From assembly GCA_902785355.1 (NCBI GenBank), contig CACZYF010000014.1:1-56659 (forward strand): a stretch of DNA of 56,659 nucleotides, given 5' to 3'. Shown here piece after piece: positions 40,415 to 48,941 of the stretch; the stretch's first letter is position 1, and each line of letters starts with the position of its first letter. Source of the stretch: an uncultured Ruminococcus sp. Lineage in GTDB: Bacteria > Bacillota > Clostridia > Oscillospirales > Acutalibacteraceae. A program made the position numbers and the translations under genes. The notes below the pieces were generated by a model that did not search any database, was not told where the DNA came from, and worked only from the letters and a program-made list of their open reading frames with translations.

Positions 40415-41678
40415 GCCGTTTTCCGAGAAGCAGCTTCGATCCCTCTTCTGGTGGGTCGAGGGCAGCGGTACCGAGCGCTATGACGCGATCATCTGCGACG
40501 GCGCCGTTCGCTCCGGCAAGACCTTCTCGCTGTCACTGTCCTTCGTGCTGTGGGCGATGTTCAGCTTTGACAACGCACTGCTGGGCTTTTGCGGCAAGAC
40601 AATCACGGCGCTCAGACGCAACGTGATCATGCCTCTCTTGCCTTGTCTGCAGGAGCTCGGGCTCGAAGTCAGAGAGAATATCAGCTCGAACCGCATGACG
40701 GTGCGCTGCGCGGGAAGGGAAAACACCTTTTTCTTCTTCTCGGGGAAGGACGAGGGCAGCGCGGCGCTGATCCAGGGCGTGACGCTGTCGGGCGTGATGT
40801 TCGACGAGGTGGCGCTGATGCCGCGTTCCTTTGTGGAGCAGGCGCTTGCGCGATGCTCGGTGCAGGGCTCGCGGTTCTTCTTCAACTGTAATCCCGAGTA
40901 TCCGTCCCACTGGTTCTATCGGGAGTGGATACAGAATCGACAGCGTAAGAACGCGCTGTACATCCATTTCAGAATGAGCGATAATCCGTCGCTGTCGCCT
41001 GAGATGCTTCGTCGGTATGAGGGCCTGTATTCGGGCGCGTTTTACCGCCGGTTCGTCGAGGGCGAGTGGGTGAGCGTCTCGGGCGCTGTTTATCCTTTCA
41101 TGGAGGATGGGCGTATGTTCGTATCCCCGCCGACAGAGGCGTGTGAGGAATACTGCGTGTCCTGCGATTACGGCACGGTGAATCCGACTTCGATCGGGCT
41201 GTGGGGTCGTATCGGCGAAACGTGGTACCGCCTGCGCGAGTCGTATTATGACGCGCGCAAGGAGGGGAAAAGCCGAACGGATGAGGAGCATTATAATTCC
41301 TTGGAAGAATTATGCGGTTCGATCATACCGACAGCGGTGATTGTAGACCCCTCCGCGGCGAGCTTCATCGAGGTGATCGAGCGCCACGGTCGCTACGCGG
41401 TAACGCGGGCGGATAACAATGTCATTGACGGTATCCGCAAGACCTCCCAGGCGCTTCGTAACGGCGAGGTTGTGATCTGTAATACCTGTGCCGACGCGAT
41501 ACGTGAGTTTTCTCTTTATCGCTGGGATGAGAATAAGCCCATGGATACGGTCATCAAGCGCGACGATCACGCGATGGATGACATACGCTATTTTGTCAGT
41601 TATATAAAGGCGGCGGACGACGGCTTCGGCTGTGCCTCTATACAAAGACGGACGGATAATCTGTTCAGACCGCATTGA
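40398..41678 (+). CDS. Phage terminase large subunit (PBSX type)
   Basis: The 426-residue packaging motor has an ATPase domain with Walker A GAVRSGKTFS (Lys 41) and Walker B GVMFDEVALMP, and a nuclease domain with CDYGTVNPTS, VIVDPSAASF and DDHAMDDIRY supplying acidic residues. All key residues are present, so it should be active. It overlaps the small subunit by 17 bases. Confidence 0.93.
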   Translation: MTVKYKPFSEKQLRSLFWWVEGSGTERYDAIICDGAVRSGKTFSLSLSFVLWAMFSFDNALLGFCGKTITALRRNVIMPLLPCLQELGLEVRENISSNRMTVRCAGRENTFFFFSGKDEGSAALIQGVTLSGVMFDEVALMPRSFVEQALARCSVQGSRFFFNCNPEYPSHWFYREWIQNRQRKNALYIHFRMSDNPSLSPEMLRRYEGLYSGAFYRRFVEGEWVSVSGAVYPFMEDGRMFVSPPTEACEEYCVSCDYGTVNPTSIGLWGRIGETWYRLRESYYDARKEGKSRTDEEHYNSLEELCGSIIPTAVIVDPSAASFIEVIERHGRYAVTRADNNVIDGIRKTSQALRNGEVVICNTCADAIREFSLYRWDENKPMDTVIKRDDHAMDDIRYFVSYIKAADDGFGCASIQRRTDNLFRPH

Positions 41679-41715
41679 TCGGTTTGGCGAATACGTCCAC
41701 AAACAGGAGGAAAGT

Positions 41716-42849
41716 ATGCGATTATTTCCCAAGAAAAATCCCCCCGATACCCCGCAGGTCCAGACCTGTGCGGCGTCGAGGGGCATCATCCCTCCGCTGT
41801 TTGCTGCGGATAATCCCGCTGCCGCCCGATTCTACAGGGAGCTGAGGGATCATGTGCCGATCATCGACGCGGCGATCATGAAGCTGATCCGACTTTTAGG
41901 CAGCTTTACGGTTGTTTGTAACGATGACAGAGCTCAGCGGATGATGGATGATTTTGTACGGCGTGTGCCGGTAGGTGCGGCGGGTACAGGGTTATACGGC
42001 TTTATCTGCGCGTACTTCGACCAGCTGCTGACCTACGGGACGGCGGTGGGTGAGATGGTATGCGACGACGAGGGCTGCGTCAAGGCGCTGTATCATGCGC
42101 CTGTCTCAGCCGTGGAGCTGGGCGTCGGCGAAAATCCCCTCGATCTGAAGATCGGGATTCGCGGTGCGGGACTCGTAAAGGAAGCGAAGCATCCCGAGAG
42201 GATCCTGCTGACCCTGCTGAATCCCGCGCCCGGTACGGTACACGGAACCTCGATCCTGCAGGGGCTGCCGTTCGTCAGCGAGATCCTGATGAAGATCTTC
42301 GACTGCGTGGGACAGAACTTTGAACGTGCGGGGAACGTGCGCTTCGCGGTGACCTACAATCCGCCCGCCGGCGCTTCGACGTTCAATTCCCGTCAGCGGG
42401 TCAAGGAGATCGCCGACGAGTGGAGCCGCGCCATGCGTGACAAAAAGCACGTCTGCGACTTCGTATCGGTCGGCGATGTGAGCATCCGCGCAATCGGCGC
42501 GGACAGCCAGATCCTGGACTGTGATGTGCCGGTCAGGCATATCCTCGAGCAGATCGTGTCGAAGCTCTCGGTGCCGCCGTTTCTCTTAGGTTTGTCTTGG
42601 TCGTCGACGGAACGTATGTCGACGCAGCAGGCGGATATCCTGACGTCGGAGCTCGAGTATTACCGCTCGCTCCTGACGCCGGTCATCGAGAAGATCGCGA
42701 GATCCTATCTCTATGCGCAGGGCGTTGATCCCGCCGTCAGCGTAGAGTGGAGCAATATCAGTCTGCAGGATGAAACGGAGCTTGCCGAAGCGCGCCTGAA
42801 TAATGCGCGTGCGGCACAGCTCGAACAGAGTATGGAGGTGAACGAATGA
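41716..42849 (+). CDS. Phage portal protein
   Basis: The 377-residue protein has the portal-type central part (FDQLLTYGTAVGEMV, LLNPAPGTVHGTSIL, FLLGLSWSSTERMSTQQADIL). Portals form the dodecameric ring through which DNA passes. The start at 41716 has AGGAGG right upstream. Its end overlaps the protease gene by four bases. Confidence 0.88.
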   Translation: MRLFPKKNPPDTPQVQTCAASRGIIPPLFAADNPAAARFYRELRDHVPIIDAAIMKLIRLLGSFTVVCNDDRAQRMMDDFVRRVPVGAAGTGLYGFICAYFDQLLTYGTAVGEMVCDDEGCVKALYHAPVSAVELGVGENPLDLKIGIRGAGLVKEAKHPERILLTLLNPAPGTVHGTSILQGLPFVSEILMKIFDCVGQNFERAGNVRFAVTYNPPAGASTFNSRQRVKEIADEWSRAMRDKKHVCDFVSVGDVSIRAIGADSQILDCDVPVRHILEQIVSKLSVPPFLLGLSWSSTERMSTQQADILTSELEYYRSLLTPVIEKIARSYLYAQGVDPAVSVEWSNISLQDETELAEARLNNARAAQLEQSMEVNE

Positions 42850-43796
42850 AAAACGGTCAGGTGATCAAAAGTGCCGTGGAATCGGTATCCGCCGAGGAAC
42901 TGACGCTGGTAAACGGTTATTCACGCCGTGAGCTTACGGCGGATGAGGTCTATCTCTTCTCAGTTGTATTATGCGATAACGATATCGACCGAGACTGTGA
43001 GCGGTTTACCGTGGAATCGCTGTTCGAGCTGGAGAAGCTCTTCGTCGGCAAGACGGGTATTATCGATCATGACCCGACCGCGAAGAATCAGAAGGCGAGG
43101 ATCATCTCCTGTCGCGTAGAGAGCGTGGACGGTGCTGTGACCGCGCTCGGCGATCAGCTCTTTCGTTTGACGGCGCGCGCTTATATGCGCCGCACCGAGG
43201 GCAACCGCGAGCTGATCGAGGCGATCGAGGCGGGGATCGTCAAGGAGGTTTCCGTCGGCTGCAGTATGGGGCATACGCTCTGTTCGATCTGCCGCAACGA
43301 CATGCACTCTCCGCTGTGCCCGCACCACAAGGGCAGCGAGTATGACGGCGCGCTGTGCTACGGTGAGCTGACCGACCCGCAGGACGCGTATGAATTCAGC
43401 TTTGTCGCCGTACCCGCCCAGCGGTCAGCCGGCGTGATCAAAATGATGAAGGAGAAGGATATGAACGAGATCTGTAAGGCGCTCGACTGTGAGCGCGAGG
43501 TGACTCTTTCCAAGCCCGAGGCAGATAAGCTCAAGGCGTATATCGCCGGCTTGGAGCAGGACAGCGAATGTGCCGCGGCATATCGCGAGGAGCTGACGGA
43601 CAAGCTCCGCAAGGCGCTGAGAAAGAAAGGCGTCGAACTCGACTATACCGTAGAGGAGTGTATCCTCAAAAAGCTCAGTGTCAATGAGGCGAAAGCCCTG
43701 TATCAGGCACTGGAGAAGAAGGAACAGAAGCTTATGCCGCAGCTCGGCGGCGGTCGCGCCGAGGATGTTCCCGGCAATACGGAATTCAGAATTTAA
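42846..43796 (+). CDS. Phage capsid maturation protease/scaffold-like protein
   Basis: The 316-residue protein has an N-terminal part (about 1-200) like XkdF-type prohead proteases, with GIIDHDPTAKNQKARI, EAGIVKEVSVGCSM and AYEFSFVAVPAQRSAG. Between them lies a Cys/His cluster (CSICRNDMHSPLCPHHKG) that may bind zinc. The C-terminal third is helical and charged, as in scaffolding domains. It lies before the decoration and capsid genes, the normal place for a protease-scaffold fusion. Confidence 0.75.
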   Translation: MKNGQVIKSAVESVSAEELTLVNGYSRRELTADEVYLFSVVLCDNDIDRDCERFTVESLFELEKLFVGKTGIIDHDPTAKNQKARIISCRVESVDGAVTALGDQLFRLTARAYMRRTEGNRELIEAIEAGIVKEVSVGCSMGHTLCSICRNDMHSPLCPHHKGSEYDGALCYGELTDPQDAYEFSFVAVPAQRSAGVIKMMKEKDMNEICKALDCEREVTLSKPEADKLKAYIAGLEQDSECAAAYREELTDKLRKALRKKGVELDYTVEECILKKLSVNEAKALYQALEKKEQKLMPQLGGGRAEDVPGNTEFRI

Positions 43797-43807
43797 CGGA
43801 GGTTATG

Positions 43808-44137
43808 ATGGATATTAATTTCAACGGTTTTAAGGAAAATGTGCTGACCTTTGCGTGTGATAACACCGTGGAGGAGGGCGGTCTCGTGATGATGACCTCT
43901 TCCGGTAAGGTGACAAAGGCAGCAGAGAACAGCAACTTCGTCGGCGTATGCGTGGGCGTCAGAGACGGCTATGCCGCTGTACAGCTCGAGGGCTATACCG
44001 AGGCTGCAAAGAACGGAACGATCAACGTCGGCTATAACAAGCTTACCGCAGCCGCGGAGGGCGTCAAGACAGGCTCTTCGGGCATCGAAAGACTGGTCAT
44101 CTACAGCGACGAGAGTACCGTCGGCATCATTCTGTAA
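43808..44137 (+). CDS. Small capsid-associated (decoration-like) protein
   Basis: The 109-residue beta-rich protein (MDINFNGFKENVLTF, GGLVMMTSSGKVTKA) sits right before the capsid gene, where decoration or head-stabilising proteins of the DUF2190 kind are found. Identification rests on position and composition. GGAGG five bases upstream favours the second of two adjacent ATGs. Confidence 0.6.
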   Translation: MDINFNGFKENVLTFACDNTVEEGGLVMMTSSGKVTKAAENSNFVGVCVGVRDGYAAVQLEGYTEAAKNGTINVGYNKLTAAAEGVKTGSSGIERLVIYSDESTVGIIL

Positions 44138-44155
44138 GAGGAAAGGACTGATAAT

Positions 44156-45163
44156 ATGGCAAAATATGAGAATATTACATTAGAGAAGGGCATGTACCAG
44201 AACGGTAAATCACTGACCGAGATCCTCGAAGCGATGGATCCTTCCGAGAACTATCAGGGTACATCCATGGAGGGGCTGGACGCTTTCTCCCGTCAGCTCA
44301 AGCGCTTTGATATCAAGGTCAGCGGCAAGGGCTCCGATACGATCGAGAAGTTCTTCGCGACCTCCAACTCCGCGGCGCTGTTCCCCGAGTATGTCAGCCG
44401 TGCCGTCAACGCAGGTATCGAGGAAGCGGACGTGCTGGGCGACGTTGTCGCGACTGTCACCAAGATCGACGGCATGGACTATCGCTCCATTTCCTCAGGT
44501 TTGACCGAGGACGATAAGAGCCTCAAGCGCGTTGCGGAGGGTGCGTTCATCCCCGTGACCGAGATCAAGACTAACGATAATCTCGTCAAGCTCCATAAGC
44601 GCGGCAGAATGCTGGTCAGTTCCTATGAGGCGCTTCGCTTCCAGCGCATCGACCTGTTTACCGTGACTCTGAAGCAGATCGGCGCTTATATCGCAAGAAC
44701 ACAGCTCGCTGACGCGGTCGATGTACTGATCAACGGCGACGGTAACGCCAATCCCTGCGACACGGTGACTCCCGCTGCTGCAGGTAGTCTGAGCTATGCC
44801 GACCTGATCGCCATGTGGAGCGCGCTGACTCCCTTCGGTCTGAATACCGTGCTGGCTTCCACAGCTGCGATGAGCGATCTGCTCTCGATGACCGAGATGA
44901 AGGACGCAGTCGCCGGTCTGAACTTCCAGGGTACCGGCAAGATGATCACTCCGATGGGTGCTCAGCTCATCCATACTCCCGCACTGAGCGGCAACTCTAT
45001 CATCGGTCTGGATAAGAACTGCGCGCTCGAGATGGTCGTCGCAGGCGACGTAGCGGTCGACTACGACAAGCTGATCGATCGTCAGCTGGAGCGCGCGACC
45101 ATCAGCTGTATCGCGGGCTTCGCCAAGATCTACAACGGCGCGGCAAAGAAGCTCAGTTACTAA
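44156..45163 (+). CDS. Major capsid protein (HK97-like)
   Basis: The 335-residue protein has an N-terminal helical arm, then the HK97-like core (ALFPEYVSRAVNAGIEEADVLGDVV, ISSGLTEDDKSLKRVAEGAFIPV, and the late GLDKNCALEMVVAGDV). Size and position fit the capsid subunit. A GAGGAAAGG site precedes the start. The frame is intact. Confidence 0.85.
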   Translation: MAKYENITLEKGMYQNGKSLTEILEAMDPSENYQGTSMEGLDAFSRQLKRFDIKVSGKGSDTIEKFFATSNSAALFPEYVSRAVNAGIEEADVLGDVVATVTKIDGMDYRSISSGLTEDDKSLKRVAEGAFIPVTEIKTNDNLVKLHKRGRMLVSSYEALRFQRIDLFTVTLKQIGAYIARTQLADAVDVLINGDGNANPCDTVTPAAAGSLSYADLIAMWSALTPFGLNTVLASTAAMSDLLSMTEMKDAVAGLNFQGTGKMITPMGAQLIHTPALSGNSIIGLDKNCALEMVVAGDVAVDYDKLIDRQLERATISCIAGFAKIYNGAAKKLSY

Positions 45164-45177
45164 AGGGGGCGTGACAC

Positions 45178-45543
45178 TTGAGCTTGAAAGGAGTAATCGA
45201 CCGCTTCACTCTGGTGTCGGGTCTCGAAATGAAGGATGTATCGCGCTATTTGCCGATTATCGAGGATTGCCGTCTGTACTTTGAGGAACGCCTGCATGAT
45301 GATCTCAGCGAGGCGGATCAGAGGCGTGCCGAGCACGCTTGCGCCGTTTACGCTTTTTATAAGATCAGCATGATGGGCAGTGCCGACGCGCTGAAATCGT
45401 TCCGCGTCGGCGACGTACAGATGGAGCCGGAGCCCCTCGGCGCTTATGCCGAGAGACTCTGGGCTGAGGAACGCGAGAGCATCGCGGATATCGTCGATAT
45501 CGGGAATATCGGAAGCGGGATATTCAGGAGCGTGCGCGTATGA
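45178..45543 (+). CDS. Head-tail connector protein
   Basis: The 121-residue helical protein lies where gp6/XkdH-type connectors are found, after the capsid gene. It starts at TTG 45178 with AAAGGGGG nine bases upstream. The assignment rests on position, size and the helical pattern. Confidence 0.6.
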   Translation: MSLKGVIDRFTLVSGLEMKDVSRYLPIIEDCRLYFEERLHDDLSEADQRRAEHACAVYAFYKISMMGSADALKSFRVGDVQMEPEPLGAYAERLWAEERESIADIVDIGNIGSGIFRSVRV

Positions 45544-45899
45544 GGATGACAGGTTATCTTAAAAGCGCGCTCAAAAGGTACGGTAACACTGTGCAAATCT
45601 GTTATGACGGCAGGGCAAAGGTCAGTAAGGCCTTTGTCCAGCCGCTCAGGCGGCGCCACAGGCTGTATATTAATGATCGCTATATTCCGGCAGGTTATTT
45701 CGATAATCGATATCTGCTGTATATCGGATCGCCCGATCTACCGCTTGACGACGGGATGCGTGTGACTTGTAAAAACACGGAATATACGGTTGTGACCTCG
45801 GAAATATTTACGGCACATGATGAGGATATTTATGTCTGGGCAATACTGATGCCCGAATCGACAGGTAAGGAGGATTACTATGATGACATTAACGGATAA
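45540..45899 (+). CDS. Head-closure-like protein
   Basis: The 119-residue beta-rich protein overlaps its neighbours on both sides by four and twenty bases. Position and size match head-closure proteins (XkdI-like region). It contains a run of basic residues (PLRRRHRLY) and no catalytic motif. Confidence 0.55.
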   Translation: MRMTGYLKSALKRYGNTVQICYDGRAKVSKAFVQPLRRRHRLYINDRYIPAGYFDNRYLLYIGSPDLPLDDGMRVTCKNTEYTVVTSEIFTAHDEDIYVWAILMPESTGKEDYYDDING

Positions 45900-46320
45900 T
45901 CGGATCGACGTGCTGATCAGACGTCTCAAGAACAATCAAGCGTTGTCCGAGTTTATCTTCATCTCCGCGTATCCTCCGCGTAAAACGCCGAATCCTATCA
46001 CGAAATATACGGTCGCCGTCGAGAACCGCGAGGTCAGCAATAAGCGCTTCTTCATCGGTAACCGCGTCGGATTCCGCGAGAAGGGTTATCTGGAACAGGT
46101 GAAGCTGCGGCTGAGGGTCTACGCTCCCTCTCGCACCTCCGGCTCGGCGCTTCTGCGTGCATCCTCTATGGTGATGGACGCAGCGGAACGCGAGGACAGT
46201 GAGGGCTGGATCCGATCTTTTCTGCTGACCGGAATCGGCTTTGATACCGCGTCGCGTACCGAGTACCGCGATGTGATATTGAAGCTTGAAATCATAACGG
46301 AAGAGGGGACAGAGCAATGA
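45880..46320 (+). CDS. Tail-completion/connector-like protein
   Basis: The 146-residue protein contains FIFISAYPPRKTPNPITKYTVAV (shown in part) and KLRLRVYAPSRTSGSALL, the style of tail-terminator or minor tail proteins in PBSX-type elements. TAAGGAGG precedes the start. It overlaps the next gene by four bases. Confidence 0.55.
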   Translation: MMTLTDNRIDVLIRRLKNNQALSEFIFISAYPPRKTPNPITKYTVAVENREVSNKRFFIGNRVGFREKGYLEQVKLRLRVYAPSRTSGSALLRASSMVMDAAEREDSEGWIRSFLLTGIGFDTASRTEYRDVILKLEIITEEGTEQ

Positions 46321-46697
46321 GTACGCTGAAAGTCCTTCGCGGCAGAGATATTGAAGCGAAGATCAACAACTCGCCGCTGTTCGGACTGAGCGAGCTGGAT
46401 GTGACCGATAAACCGAGGCTTCGCTATATCTACGAATACCTGAGTGAAACACCTTATGACGCGATCGGTCAGGGCAACCGCTACCGCATCCGGTTGAAGC
46501 TGCTGTCTATGTTCAGTGAGCAGATCCCGATGGACAGATCCTTTTCTCTCTCGCTGAACGACGGCGAATATTTGTATATCTATGAGCAGTGCCGCGTCGT
46601 GGAGCGTTATACCGATGTGCAGGGAAATGAGAGCGTAAAAGAAGTGTTTCAGATCGAAGCACAATTTATGAGAGAGCAGGAGATAGACGATGACTGA
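46317..46697 (+). CDS. Possible tail-tube-like protein
   Basis: The 126-residue, mostly beta protein sits where sheath, tube, chaperone and tape measure genes are expected in PBSX-type clusters. GQGNRYRIRLKLLSMF and LNDGEYLYIYEQCRVVERY resemble the alternating strands of gp19-like tube proteins. This is a guess from fold pattern and place. It is the only candidate for a tube in the cluster. Confidence 0.45.
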   Translation: MSTLKVLRGRDIEAKINNSPLFGLSELDVTDKPRLRYIYEYLSETPYDAIGQGNRYRIRLKLLSMFSEQIPMDRSFSLSLNDGEYLYIYEQCRVVERYTDVQGNESVKEVFQIEAQFMREQEIDDD

Positions 46698-46818
46698 GTA
46701 TGAAAAAATATTGCCGGCGGACGACGCGGATGATGACGATATCAGCGATCAGATGGAGCGTGACGCGCGCCGTTACGATATGGCCTACACCGAAGAAGCC
46801 GAGGTGAGACTGCGATGA
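46690..46818 (+). CDS. Very small acidic protein in the tail region
   Basis: This 42-residue frame starts MTEYEKILPADDADDDD and is strongly acidic. It overlaps the previous gene by eight bases and shares an ATGA overlap with the next, so it fits exactly into the chain of coupled genes. A GGAGA site lies upstream. It stands where the chaperone and tape measure genes should be. Confidence 0.6.
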   Translation: MTEYEKILPADDADDDDISDQMERDARRYDMAYTEEAEVRLR

Positions 46819-47336
46819 AGAATGCGCCGATACGCTTTGGCGGCGTCAGCCTGCATCATAATCCTCATAAGCTGAGTATCGAGAATGAACATCATATACG
46901 TTCGGTCGTCTCGCCGACTGCCTCGCCGGACAGCCTGTACCTGAATCGTATGCCTTGCGTGGTCAGCGGAGAAGGGGAACTGTACGGCTTGGATTGTGTG
47001 GAGCAGTATCTCACGTTGGAAAAGCTCTGCCTCGCCCATGAGCGCAGCAAGCTGGTACTGCCTCATATGACGCCGATCTACGCTTATCTTAAAGAACTGA
47101 GATTGCTGGCAGAGCCTTTGGAAAATATTCTGACATTTCGATTTGTATTCGTACAAGCGCAGAGTCCCCGCCGGCACGAGTCGTGCGGTATCACTTATGA
47201 TACGGAAACAGAGGGTGAATCGCTGTGGAATATCGCTTTTCGATACAAGGTTCCGATCGAAAACTTGGTTCGACTGAATCCGCAGATACCGCATATTGAT
47301 GAACTGAAAAGAGGGGAGAGAGTCAGGCTGTGCTGA
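46815..47336 (+). CDS. LysM-containing tail protein (XkdP/gp53-like)
   Basis: The 173-residue protein ends with a LysM domain (about 128-173, TEGESLWNIAFRYKV ... NPQIPHIDELKRGERV). The N-terminal part is beta-rich and contains a second part typical of baseplate connection proteins. In PBSX-type clusters the LysM protein joins the tube end to the hub. Confidence 0.75.
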   Translation: MKNAPIRFGGVSLHHNPHKLSIENEHHIRSVVSPTASPDSLYLNRMPCVVSGEGELYGLDCVEQYLTLEKLCLAHERSKLVLPHMTPIYAYLKELRLLAEPLENILTFRFVFVQAQSPRRHESCGITYDTETEGESLWNIAFRYKVPIENLVRLNPQIPHIDELKRGERVRLC

Positions 47337-48268
47337 GATGTGTATGGAAAGATATCAAAGGGCGTGAGATCATCACGCCCTACCCGCTCACGATGAGTGT
47401 CAGCGTGGATGAAAAAGTCCCCGCCGATTCTCTGAATGTTGAGTTCCCGTATGTAGAAACAGATGAGCTCTGTGAGATTACGGTATTAAATGACGATCGG
47501 ACGGTTTTTCACGGGATTGTCGACGAGGAGGAGAAGGTAATCTATCGGGACGGCGAGTATCTTCGGATTTCGGCGCGCAGCTTGGCGGCGCTTTTGCTTG
47601 ACAACGAGGCGATGCCGTGCGTATATGATCACCCTACAGCGGGATTTATCTATGAACGCTATGTTGCGCCGTTCGGGATCAGGTGCGCCGATCTCGATGA
47701 TGCGGTGAGTATCTCGGAACAGACGATTGCGAAGGGAGCATCCTGTTGGAGCGTGCTGAAAAACTTCTGTAACGCCAGTTATGCAACCCCGCCGCGCATT
47801 ACTTCCGACGGCGTTTTATATATGAAAGGATTGCAGGAGAGGGAGCGGATCCGATTCGGCAAAGGAGGCGTGAGTTATCTGCGTATCAGCGAATTGAACA
47901 AACGCAGCGCCGAGCTGTCCGCTGTACGTGTTAAAACGGAGAATCCCGGAAACTACAACCTTTGTGTAAGCAATAAGGACGCACAAAAACGAGGAATCAA
48001 ACGCGAACGGTATCTGAATGCGCTTCTTTCCGACAGTCCCATGCGTTGCGCTGATATGATGCTCCGTAACGGCGCTGATAAGGCATATTCACTCAAGCTC
48101 CGCTGCCTTGGGTGCCTGCTCGGTGCAGAAGGCAGCATTGCTGAACTTGATGACCCGGTATTGGGCGAGCGAACGGAGTTATATGTCAGCTCGCTGCAGT
48201 ATCGGCTGACTGCTAACGGAGAATATACGGACGTTAGACTGAAAAGGAGAAACAGCTTATGTGGATAA
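47330..48268 (+). CDS. Baseplate hub protein (XkdQ/gpD-like)
   Basis: The 312-residue protein begins at GTG 47330, inside the end of the LysM gene. Residues 30-110 (ADSLNVEFPY, VFHGIVDEEEKVI) and the later ISARSLAALLLDNEA fit hub proteins of the gpD/gp27 type. It should form the ring that holds the spike. Confidence 0.75.
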   Translation: MLRCVWKDIKGREIITPYPLTMSVSVDEKVPADSLNVEFPYVETDELCEITVLNDDRTVFHGIVDEEEKVIYRDGEYLRISARSLAALLLDNEAMPCVYDHPTAGFIYERYVAPFGIRCADLDDAVSISEQTIAKGASCWSVLKNFCNASYATPPRITSDGVLYMKGLQERERIRFGKGGVSYLRISELNKRSAELSAVRVKTENPGNYNLCVSNKDAQKRGIKRERYLNALLSDSPMRCADMMLRNGADKAYSLKLRCLGCLLGAEGSIAELDDPVLGERTELYVSSLQYRLTANGEYTDVRLKRRNSLCG

Positions 48269-48597
48269 ACGAATATATCGCTGCCCGCTCCGGAGAGAAG
48301 GAGGAGAGCGTGATCGGCAGGGTCGGCGCGGTGCAGAACGGCCGCGTCGACGTAAGTGCGACAAGGGGGTATCATCACGTTCCGCTGATTTTGCCGGAAG
48401 GGGTTGTTTCGATCCCTCGACGCGGCGCGGGAACCGTGGTGGTGCAGAGCTCCGGCGGTGCGGTATGCCCCGGGGTGATCATTCAGCCGCCGTCAAATCT
48501 TGAACCCGGCGAACTGATGCTGAGGTCTGCGGGCGGCGCTTCGATCGTACTGAAAAACGACGGTAGGGTGCTGATCAACGGCAGGGAGGTACAATGA
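48259..48597 (+). CDS. Baseplate spike/gpV-like protein
   Basis: The 112-residue protein has an OB-fold-like part (ESVIGRVGAVQNGRVDVSA ... GVVSIPRRGAGTVVVQSSGG) and a short beta-helix tip (LRSAGGASIVLKNDGRVLING). This is the shape of a small gpV/gp5 spike. It overlaps the hub gene by ten bases. Confidence 0.7.
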   Translation: MWINEYIAARSGEKEESVIGRVGAVQNGRVDVSATRGYHHVPLILPEGVVSIPRRGAGTVVVQSSGGAVCPGVIIQPPSNLEPGELMLRSAGGASIVLKNDGRVLINGREVQ

Positions 48598-48941
48598 TGG
48601 ATGTACGTATCAGCAACGGCGATATCGCAGCGCTTTCCTCAGGCAGTTACGAGTACATATGCGGTATCGAGGAGGCGGTTCAGCGTGTGCGCATCTCTGC
48701 GCTGACGGTTCGGGGAGACTTTGTCTATGACCGTGAACTCGGAACGGATTACAGCGGCATCGACAGTTCGGACCCGCTGCTTTGCGAAAAGCTCGATATG
48801 GTCATCAAGGAGTCCTGTGCCGATATCTTCGGTACGGATGTTGAGGTGCTGAGATGTGAGAATTGCATTGCGGTTATCCGCGTGATCTACGGCGGACAAG
48901 AAACAACTACGGAGGTGGATCTATCTGGAATCCTACAATGA
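48594..48941 (+). CDS. Baseplate wedge protein (gpW/XkdS-like)
   Basis: The 115-residue protein belongs by position and pattern to the gp25/gpW/DUF2634 group: VQRVRISALTVRGDFVYDRELGTDY is typical of the N-terminal half. It starts with an ATGA overlap and ends 17 bases inside the baseplate J gene. Confidence 0.75.
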   Translation: MMDVRISNGDIAALSSGSYEYICGIEEAVQRVRISALTVRGDFVYDRELGTDYSGIDSSDPLLCEKLDMVIKESCADIFGTDVEVLRCENCIAVIRVIYGGQETTTEVDLSGILQ

